Origin: Anaerolineae bacterium
GTDB lineage: Bacteria; Chloroflexota; Anaerolineae; 4572-78; J111
Assembly (NCBI GenBank): GCA_020433835.1
Contig: JAGRBY010000248.1
Coordinates: 1-9,640, forward strand
DNA: 9,640 nt
Direction: 5' to 3'
Shown: positions 1-4,524 of the stretch, in pieces
Layout of the letters: the number at the start of each line of letters is the position of its first letter
Position numbering within the stretch: the stretch's first letter is position 1
Translations under genes and position numbers: made by a program
Notes under the pieces: model-generated
The model's database searches: none
Told to the model about the DNA's origin: nothing
The model's input: only the letters and a program-made list of their open reading frames with translations

Positions 1-1
1 T

Positions 2-38
2 ATCAAAACCCTGGTTTCTAAAAAAGTGCAACCATAGT
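2..38 (+). repeat. 37-bp direct repeat, copy A
   Basis: This copy matches the segment at 1265-1301 at 36 of 37 positions; the only difference is c at 32 against a at 1295. It contains the near-palindrome AAACC-CT-GGTTT (arms of 5) and, downstream, the block AAAGTGCAA followed by CATAGT. Together with copy B it brackets the STAS/DJ-1-like operon. Whether it is a mobile-element edge, a dispersed intergenic repeat or a regulator site cannot be decided from one window. Confidence 0.85.
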
Positions 39-59
39 GTAAACCTGCTATTTATGCGT

Positions 60-111
60 AAAGCAAAAAAAAAGTTGTAGGTTTCATGGCCTACAACTTT
101 TTTTTTGCTTT
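60..111. terminator. Bidirectional intrinsic terminator
   Basis: This is a perfect inverted repeat with 22-bp arms (60-81 and 90-111) around an 8-nt loop (82-89). The inner stem GTTGTAGG/CCTACAAC is followed by nine T on the right arm and mirrored by nine A on the left arm, so it gives a stem plus U-tract in either direction. It lies 33 bp past the stop codon of the minus-strand STAS gene and would end that operon. It would also stop rightward transcription entering from outside the window. Confidence 0.9.
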
Positions 112-143
112 CTGAATGATAAAAAGGACTTGCAACGCTTTGC

Positions 144-665
144 TCAGTGGTCGGTTTTATCACCCGTGTATTCAATTGTAAAAATACGGTCAAACTGCAA
201 AATTTGCAGAATTCGACGGATTTGACCGGACGGGTTGAGCAAAATCATTTGAATTTCTTGGCCGTTGCATTTTTTATACATCGAGAGCAGCAGTTGCAGC
301 CCTAGTGAGCTAATGCGTTTTGTTGTTGTTAAATCGACAATCAGTTTTTTTGCTTCCGCCTCAAACAGTGTTTGACATAGCCTATCGACAACCTCTTGTT
401 CTAAGCGGTGGTAGGTATCCATGTCGATATCGTCGTCGAGGGTGAGACGCCATTCAGTTTTGGCATTGTTGAGAGGATGAATATTCATGGGTTCGTTTTT
501 ATCACGCGATACATAGAAAATCAATTCTTGCCGTGCGTTTTGTCCTGTTTTGAGAAGGACACAGCTCGGTATGTTGGTTGATATGGGTTTAATGGGTATT
601 TCGTTGCTAGAGGGAAACGGTGCCGGATCCACATAAAGATTTAAGGGATAGCTGCTTTTTGCCAT
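144..665 (-). CDS. STAS-domain protein (anti-sigma-factor antagonist-like)
   Basis: This is a 173-residue cytosolic protein. Residues about 67-166 follow the STAS/SpoIIAA pattern: strand EWRLTLDDDID, a helix, the strand KKLIVDLT (107-113), the loop KRISSLGLQLL (116-126), then the strand IQMILLNPSG and the helix before LQFDRIF. In classical antagonists the loop is D-S-[ST]-G-L with a phosphorylated Ser. Here it reads S119-S120-L-G-L, so a Ser remains at the phosphoacceptor position but the preceding Asp is lost. Phospho-switching by a kinase is therefore possible but unproven. Residues 1-60 match nothing I recognise. The chosen ATG has only a distant AAAGG (15 nt upstream), so a start at Met60 is possible. 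The gene lies 23 bp after the DJ-1-like gene, presumably in one transcript. No anti-sigma kinase or sigma factor is visible nearby. Confidence 0.85.
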   Translation of the reverse strand: MAKSSYPLNLYVDPAPFPSSNEIPIKPISTNIPSCVLLKTGQNARQELIFYVSRDKNEPMNIHPLNNAKTEWRLTLDDDIDMDTYHRLEQEVVDRLCQTLFEAEAKKLIVDLTTTKRISSLGLQLLLSMYKKCNGQEIQMILLNPSGQIRRILQILQFDRIFTIEYTGDKTDH

Positions 666-688
666 AGGGCTACAACAATACCTTTCTA

Positions 689-1126
689 CTAAAAACCAAC
701 TTTTCTTTCAGCTACCTGACGGGCAAAGCTGACCAAATCCTCACTGTCGGCAGGAAAAACCGTGACAGTGCCTTCGAGAAACATAGAAATTTCAGCCGCG
801 TCATCGCCGATAAGAATGGGGATGTGGTAGCGGTTGATTTGCTCAAAAAACGTAGTCACATAAGGATTGTTCTTTAAGCGCTGAACAGCGGAGGACGTCG
901 CCGGGATGATAAGGTGGGTGATCTGAGATAGGAGAGCAGTCGCTTGCGACAGGGTCAAGTCGGGGGTCAAGGCCAACCCGTAGATGCCTTTGCTATATTG
1001 TCGGGATATGCCAATCACCTTTACACGTATGCCGGCCCGACGGAGTTCGGTTACAAATATCGTGGCAGCAGCCTCGAGAAATCCGTCTGCCCAGAGGACA
1101 AATACATATAAATTGTGCTGGGGCAT
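689..1126 (-). CDS. Shortened DJ-1/PfpI-like protein lacking the catalytic Cys
   Basis: This is a 145-residue protein. The fold signature of the DJ-1/PfpI class I glutamine amidotransferase-like family is clear: strand YVFVLWADGF, helix with TELRRAGIRVKVIG (26-39), the GLALTPDLTLSQA segment (50-62), HLIIPA (71-76) and the elbow strand IPILIGDDA (102-110). In DJ-1 the elbow is ICAG with the reactive Cys; here Gly107 takes the Cys position. The Glu that supports that Cys in DJ-1 aligns with Ala20. The C-terminal part is about 40 residues shorter than DJ-1 (189 aa). It is therefore probably not a hydrolase or glyoxalase and may be a ligand-binding or partner protein for the STAS product. The ATG is preceded by AGGA with 7-nt spacing. 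It is the first gene of the operon. Confidence 0.8.
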   Translation of the reverse strand: MPQHNLYVFVLWADGFLEAAATIFVTELRRAGIRVKVIGISRQYSKGIYGLALTPDLTLSQATALLSQITHLIIPATSSAVQRLKNNPYVTTFFEQINRYHIPILIGDDAAEISMFLEGTVTVFPADSEDLVSFARQVAERKVGF

Positions 1127-1135
1127 GCCTTAATC

Positions 1136-1151
1136 CTTTTCTCCAGAAAAG
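1136..1151 (-). promoter_or_regulatory. Palindrome overlapping the ribosome-binding site
   Basis: CTTTTCT-CC-AGAAAAG is a perfect inverted repeat with 7-bp arms in the leader of the DJ-1-like gene. Its edge overlaps the Shine-Dalgarno AGGA (1134-1137, read on the minus strand). It could be an operator or an RNA hairpin that modulates ribosome access. The symmetry is visible; the function is inferred. Confidence 0.35.
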
Positions 1152-1160
1152 TCACGGCTT

Positions 1161-1189
1161 TTTATAGCGATCCTACCTTTGCACTTTAA
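1161..1189 (-). promoter_or_regulatory. Putative sigma-70-type promoter of the DJ-1-like/STAS operon
   Basis: Read on the minus strand, TATAAA (1166-1161) is a good -10 box. At 17-bp spacing the -35 position reads TTAAAG (1189-1184), which is weak. The start would fall near 1154, giving a leader of about 28 nt. The -35 position coincides with the second conserved block (AAAGTGCAAA) of the inverted repeat copy C, so the repeat may take part in promoter control. Confidence 0.4.
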
Positions 1190-1218
1190 AGTAGTACGAC
1201 AAGAAACCAGGGTTTTTA
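1171..1218 (-). repeat. Inverted, expanded copy C of the repeat
   Basis: On the minus strand this carries both conserved blocks of copies A and B. AAAACCCTGGTTTCT is at 1216-1202 and AAAGTGCAAA at 1187-1178, followed by a TAG that is also in the other copies. The distance between blocks is about 11 bases longer than in A and B. With copy B it forms a perfect 15-bp inverted repeat (1202-1216 and 1268-1282). Confidence 0.7.
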
Positions 1219-1264
1219 GCGTTAAAAAGCAACCTCTTTTGCCCCAAAAGGTTATCACTGAGAC

Positions 1265-1301
1265 ATCAAAACCCTGGTTTCTAAAAAAGTGCAAACATAG
1301 T
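1265..1301 (+). repeat. 37-bp direct repeat, copy B
   Basis: Same sequence and orientation as 2-38, with one mismatch. It lies 231 bp before the start of the NB-ARC gene, outside its best promoter candidate. With copy A it delimits a unit of 1,300 bp that contains the STAS/DJ-1-like operon, its promoter and its terminator. Confidence 0.85.
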
Positions 1302-1461
1302 AATAGCGGCTTTATTGAATGATCTTATTATCTATTACCGCCCCTCTTTCTGTGTACTATCATACTGCTTAGAATATATCTGTGATCTAGCCATATTCTC
1401 TCTATTTTTGTCAAAACCTATCCTAAATCTATCTCCATTCTGTCGCAACTTGTACGAATTG

Positions 1462-1490
1462 TTGATTTTGTAACCTAGGTGTGGTATGTT
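1462..1490 (+). promoter_or_regulatory. Putative extended -10 promoter of the split STAND genes
   Basis: TTGATT (1462-1467) and TATGTT (1485-1490) are separated by 17 bp. A TGG immediately before the second box gives a TGn extended -10. Transcription would start near 1497, leaving a leader of about 35 nt. Each box matches the sigma-70 consensus at 4 of 6 positions. Confidence 0.45.
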
Positions 1491-1531
1491 AGAACGCACA
1501 TCTACAGGCCATTGTATAAAAGGAGAGAAGT

Positions 1532-2950
1532 TTGTTTTCAGCGGCAGAGATTTCGCTGACTCAACTACGGGAAAGGACTCACGAGGCGCTTAAATTGTGG
1601 GACAAGCCGAATGATGATACCAGCCCGCTTAGCCACCTGTATCTTTTTCATCAGGCTCAACAAACACGCACCGGTAATGCCCGCCGGCTGACTAACGATC
1701 TACTGCTGTATGCGCTCAAGATTATGGAGGATCAGTATGATGCCTTTTTAGCTGATCTCTTACGGCGCAGATTTTTAGAAAATACGCCTATGGTCTCGGT
1801 TGCCAACGAAAAAAATATGGCCGAAGCCACTGCCCACAAAAAACAGCGACAGGCCATCGAGCAACTGGCCGATATTTTAGCCGAACAGGAACAGCAGGCT
1901 CGCCAGGCGACTATTGCAACTCTGGAACAGCGCCTTGACTTGCCCGTCACTACCGATTTGTTTGGTATTGAACAATATCTGAAACGTGTGTGCGAGGCTC
2001 TGCTGCTGCCAGAGCCGGCCTGGTTGGTTGCGATTGAGGGATTAGGGGGTATTGGTAAAACGTCTCTCGCCGGAGAAGTTGTCAGGCAGGTAGCGTTGAC
2101 CCATCGTTTTCAGCAAATCGCCTGGGTGAGCGCCAAGCAAGAAGAATTTTGGCCTGGTCTCGGTCTGCAACCAACCGCTCAACCCGCCCTCGACAGTGAT
2201 ATCTTAACCGATACTTTGTTAGTTCAATTGGATGAAGCTGTCGCCACAACACTTTCGCCCCAACAAAAGCTGATTAGACTTACTGAACTTTTGAAAGCAC
2301 AGCCTTATTTAATTGTTATCGACAATCTGGAAACGGTTGTTGATTTTGAAGCACTGCTGCCGCTGCTGGTTCGGCTGGCAAACCCCACCAAGTTTTTGCT
2401 GACCAGCCGGATGATGCCTCCTCAGTCCGGTGTGGCCTCAATCCGTATGAACGAACTGAGTCAAGCCGATGCGTTTCAGTTGCTCCGGCACGAGGCCAAA
2501 CTACGCCATATGACCGAATTGACCCAAGCCTCAGATGAACAGTTAGGTAGCATTTGTCAGGTTGTTGGTGGACATCCCCTGGCGCTCAAATTAGTGGTCG
2601 GTCAACTGCACAGTCTCCCTTTATCTCAAGTGCTTGATAGTCTCCGGCAAGCGCACGGTAAAAAAGTAGAAGAACTGTATACCTTTATCTACTGGCAAGC
2701 CTGGCATATGCTGGCCGAAAGCAGTCGCCAACTGCTGCTGGTAATGCCGGTGGCTCAAAATGGTACTATCGAGCAATTGAGTACCACCAGCCGGCTTGCT
2801 GCGGGTGATCTGCACGAGGCTCTGGAACAGTTAATAACCCTCTCGCTGCTTGAGATTAGCGGCACTATTGATCAACGCCGCTACCGTGTTCACCGTCTCA
2901 CCGAGACATTTCTGCTCAATGAGGTCATTAAATGGCACACGTCGCCTTAG
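1532..2950 (+). CDS. HTH + NB-ARC (STAND) ATPase regulator
   Basis: This is a 472-residue protein. Residues about 75-116 (LRRRFLEN...VSVANEKNMAEAT...QRQAIEQL) resemble a sigma-region-4/LuxR-type helix-turn-helix, suggesting DNA binding. The NB-ARC core follows: Walker A GLGGIGKTS (170-178, Lys176), Walker B YLIVIDN (259-265, Asp264), sensor-like FLLTSR (288-293) and the GxP motif GGHPLALKL (346-354). A winged-helix region ends in YRVHRLTETFL (451-461), where His454 takes the place of the MHD His. STAND proteins switch from ADP-bound inactive to ATP-bound oligomer on ligand sensing. The sensor is missing from this chain and is encoded by the next, overlapping gene. The start is TTG, with GGAGAG (1522-1527) well placed upstream. 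No effector domain is seen, so I read it as a transcription regulator. Confidence 0.92.
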   Translation: MFSAAEISLTQLRERTHEALKLWDKPNDDTSPLSHLYLFHQAQQTRTGNARRLTNDLLLYALKIMEDQYDAFLADLLRRRFLENTPMVSVANEKNMAEATAHKKQRQAIEQLADILAEQEQQARQATIATLEQRLDLPVTTDLFGIEQYLKRVCEALLLPEPAWLVAIEGLGGIGKTSLAGEVVRQVALTHRFQQIAWVSAKQEEFWPGLGLQPTAQPALDSDILTDTLLVQLDEAVATTLSPQQKLIRLTELLKAQPYLIVIDNLETVVDFEALLPLLVRLANPTKFLLTSRMMPPQSGVASIRMNELSQADAFQLLRHEAKLRHMTELTQASDEQLGSICQVVGGHPLALKLVVGQLHSLPLSQVLDSLRQAHGKKVEELYTFIYWQAWHMLAESSRQLLLVMPVAQNGTIEQLSTTSRLAAGDLHEALEQLITLSLLEISGTIDQRRYRVHRLTETFLLNEVIKWHTSP

Positions 2951-4134
2951 TTAAGCCGCAAAGCTACGCTAATTTTTTCACGACGGCCATCCTGACCAAT
3001 GTGACCTACTGGCAGACTAATCCTGCCGTGCAGTCGCTTGATGTTGCAGTCCTTGATCAGGAGCGCGAAGGGCTTATTCGGGCCATTCGCTTTGGCCTGC
3101 GCGTTGATGAAGCCTGGCCCACCGTTTGCCAGTTGGTCGAAACGCTGTCACCGTATATGGAGCGGCGAGGTTATTGGGCTGTATGGGAGCAGGTACTTGA
3201 ACAAACCTTTACTTTATCCCAGCAACGTGGCGATGCAGCTAAATGCGTCGTTTTTTCTTTACTTTTGGCCCGGTTGTTAAAACGGCAAAGCAAAATTAAA
3301 CAAACAATATATCAATATCGACGCGCTATCGATTTCGCCCGGCAAGCTGGGAGCCAATTCAATGAAGGGCGATCTTATACGAATTTAGGATATTTATATG
3401 TTGAACTGGGACAATGGTTCCGAGCAGAGGTATTATGCTGCTATGCTCTTGACTTATTTAAGCAAATTGAAAATGAGTATGGTCAAGCCCATACCTATAA
3501 TCACTTAGGCGTTCTATTTACCTGGCAAGGCGTTTGGGATAAGGCTCAATTATACCTGGAGTCAGCATGTGCATTGTGGAAAAAGATGAAGGACCATCAT
3601 GGCTTGATGAGCGGTCTTATTAATCTTAGTAGTCTTTATATCCTTCGTCAACAACCAGTCCAAGCTCTGCGTTATTTACAAGATGCTGATTATTATGCTC
3701 ATATGACGGGAGACGAACTTGAACTTGCTACAATTCATATGAATAAAGGTATAGCCTATCAATACACTGATCTTGCAGAAGCAGAAAATTGTATCCGAAA
3801 AGCGGAAGCTATATACCAAAAGTTTTCAAATTTAACTGGTTTGGCCCAAGCGTGGAGCAATTTAGGCATAACTTTGCTCAAACAAAATCGAGCACGGGAA
3901 GCAGCCCCGTTCCTACAGAGATCACTAAATACTTGGCGTAGTTTAGAGAATCGTCAAGGCGAATTAAAGGCGCTTGCTGGTTTAATTGAGTATGAATTTA
4001 TGCAGCAGGACAGTATTCAAGCAATTGCAAAGTTGAAGGAATTAAAAGCAATTAAGGAGCAATATCTCCCTCGATTTCACGATTCGTATTTGGATGCAGT
4101 GTTGCAAAAATATCATTACAGTCTAACTGAATAA
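2932..4134 (+). CDS. TPR sensor protein, partner of the upstream NB-ARC ATPase
   Basis: This is a 400-residue protein. Residues 1-100 look like the linker that normally follows the winged helix in STAND proteins (LDQEREGLIRAI, then YMERRGYWAVWEQVLEQ). From about 104 to 376 there are six to seven tetratricopeptide repeats; clear ones start near 145 (SYTNLGYLYVELGQW), 185, 224, 264 and 304 (AWSNLGITLLKQNR). They probably bind the activating ligand or partner. The gene overlaps the ATPase gene by 19 bp in the -1 frame. An in-frame TAA directly precedes its ATG, and GAGGT (2921-2925) lies 6 nt upstream, so independent or coupled initiation is well supported. By hand count GC falls from about 55-63% (3061-3180) to about 40% (3241-4080). 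This suggests that the TPR module has a different origin. Confidence 0.92.
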   Translation: MAHVALVKPQSYANFFTTAILTNVTYWQTNPAVQSLDVAVLDQEREGLIRAIRFGLRVDEAWPTVCQLVETLSPYMERRGYWAVWEQVLEQTFTLSQQRGDAAKCVVFSLLLARLLKRQSKIKQTIYQYRRAIDFARQAGSQFNEGRSYTNLGYLYVELGQWFRAEVLCCYALDLFKQIENEYGQAHTYNHLGVLFTWQGVWDKAQLYLESACALWKKMKDHHGLMSGLINLSSLYILRQQPVQALRYLQDADYYAHMTGDELELATIHMNKGIAYQYTDLAEAENCIRKAEAIYQKFSNLTGLAQAWSNLGITLLKQNRAREAAPFLQRSLNTWRSLENRQGELKALAGLIEYEFMQQDSIQAIAKLKELKAIKEQYLPRFHDSYLDAVLQKYHYSLTE

Positions 4135-4159
4135 AAATCAGCCAGGCTGTAATGATTTT
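4134..4159. terminator. Weak hairpin after the TPR gene
   Basis: AAAATCA (4134-4140) and TGATTTT (4153-4159) form a 7-bp stem around a 12-nt loop, directly at the stop codon. The right arm ends in four T. It lies between convergent genes and could end transcripts from either side, but the stem is AT-rich and weak. Confidence 0.3.
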
Positions 4160-4175
4160 GTCAGTCAATTGATGA

Positions 4176-4331
4176 TTAGCATCCACCTCCCGAACTTCCG
4201 GGATGTGAACATGCCTGGGCCGGCGTCGTCACCGACAACCCTGCCTCATCGGCCACGACACCTACGGAACCGGCAACGGCAGCTAACAAAGCTAATCCGA
4301 CTAAAACAGTAACTATTCTCTTTTTTAACAT
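4176..4331 (-). CDS. Small exported peptide with a Cys-flanked tail
   Basis: This is a 51-codon gene. The peptide begins MLKKR, has a hydrophobic stretch of about 22 residues (6-27, rich in Val, Leu, Ala, Gly) and ends TTPAQA-CSHPGSSGGGC. The first part is a typical signal peptide. VVA-D (after 27) and AQA-C (after 40) both fit the small-x-Ala signal peptidase rule. The second cut would release an 11-residue peptide with Cys at both ends, able to form a disulfide loop. It is not a good lipobox. The start is strongly supported by GGAGG 7 nt upstream of ATG. It is divergent from the HTH-STAND gene and convergent with the TPR gene. I do not recognise the family; a secreted signal peptide is an inference. 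It could instead be a small membrane peptide or the remnant of a longer exported protein. Confidence 0.7.
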   Translation of the reverse strand: MLKKRIVTVLVGLALLAAVAGSVGVVADEAGLSVTTPAQACSHPGSSGGGC

Positions 4332-4338
4332 CTTAAGA

Positions 4339-4358
4339 CCTCCATAGATACTCGGAGG
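4339..4358 (-). promoter_or_regulatory. Hairpin sequestering the peptide gene's Shine-Dalgarno
   Basis: In the minus-strand mRNA leader, CCTCC (4358-4354) can pair with the Shine-Dalgarno GGAGG (4343-4339) around a 10-nt loop. The pairing would block ribosome binding, so translation of the peptide may be controlled by RNA structure or an RNA-binding factor. The stem has only 5 bp but is all strong pairs except one. Confidence 0.35.
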
Positions 4359-4366
4359 GCCAAGAT

Positions 4367-4408
4367 GAGAGTACTCTCGGCTGAGTGGGTTCAGCCTATT
4401 CGCGAATA
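4367..4408. promoter_or_regulatory. Two 12-bp palindromes in the divergent control region
   Basis: GAGAGTACTCTC (4367-4378) and TATTCGCGAATA (4397-4408) are both perfect palindromes, with centres 30 bp apart, or about three helical turns. A weaker CTGA/TCAG repeat sits between them (4381-4394). They lie between the exported-peptide gene and the HTH-STAND gene, where an operator for either would be expected. No convincing -35/-10 pair was found for either gene. Confidence 0.4.
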
Positions 4409-4524
4409 ATCAACAGCCCGATTTTGAATAAAGATGTTTGGGCCGAAACATCACCTCATTTCGTTATAGCATACAAACCTGTGCGGCACGGGTGCGCGAC
4501 AATTCAGGAAATTGGGTTAAAATT

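Larger units (their letters stand above)
1127..1531. other. Divergent intergenic region, 405 bp
   Basis: This region separates the minus-strand DJ-1-like/STAS operon from the plus-strand STAND genes. It holds the RBS palindrome, the minus-strand promoter, repeat copies C (inverted) and B (direct), a small hairpin between them (CTTTTG-CCC-CAAAAG, 1236-1250) and a plus-strand promoter near 1462-1490. Between 1302 and 1461 the DNA is AT-rich and I see no gene or convincing motif. The only open frame there is a 19-codon minus-strand one, which is not credible. Confidence 0.7.

Noticed and set aside
1..1301. CRISPR array or insertion sequence
   Set aside because: There are only two direct copies and one inverted copy, without regular spacers, and no transposase frame is present.
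1341..1405. 19-codon minus-strand frame with a weak AGAGAG upstream
   Set aside because: It is too short, has no signal or conserved-looking feature, and its RBS is poor.
2930..2950. Programmed -1 frameshift joining the ATPase and TPR frames
   Set aside because: There is no canonical X XXY YYZ slippery heptamer in the overlap, and a good Shine-Dalgarno explains separate initiation.
1532..4134. Avs-like antiphage STAND system
   Set aside because: The N-terminus looks like a DNA-binding HTH and no effector domain is visible. No other defence genes are in the window.
4188..4203. Hairpin TCCCG-AACTTC-CGGGA as a terminator of the TPR gene
   Set aside because: It lies inside the peptide coding region (Pro-Gly-Ser-Ser-Gly codons) and has no T-tract.
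4438..4524. TTG-initiated 29-residue N-terminal extension of the HTH-STAND protein
   Set aside because: There is no Shine-Dalgarno at the TTG, the residues resemble no domain, and the HTH begins about 12 residues after the ATG at 4525. It remains possible.
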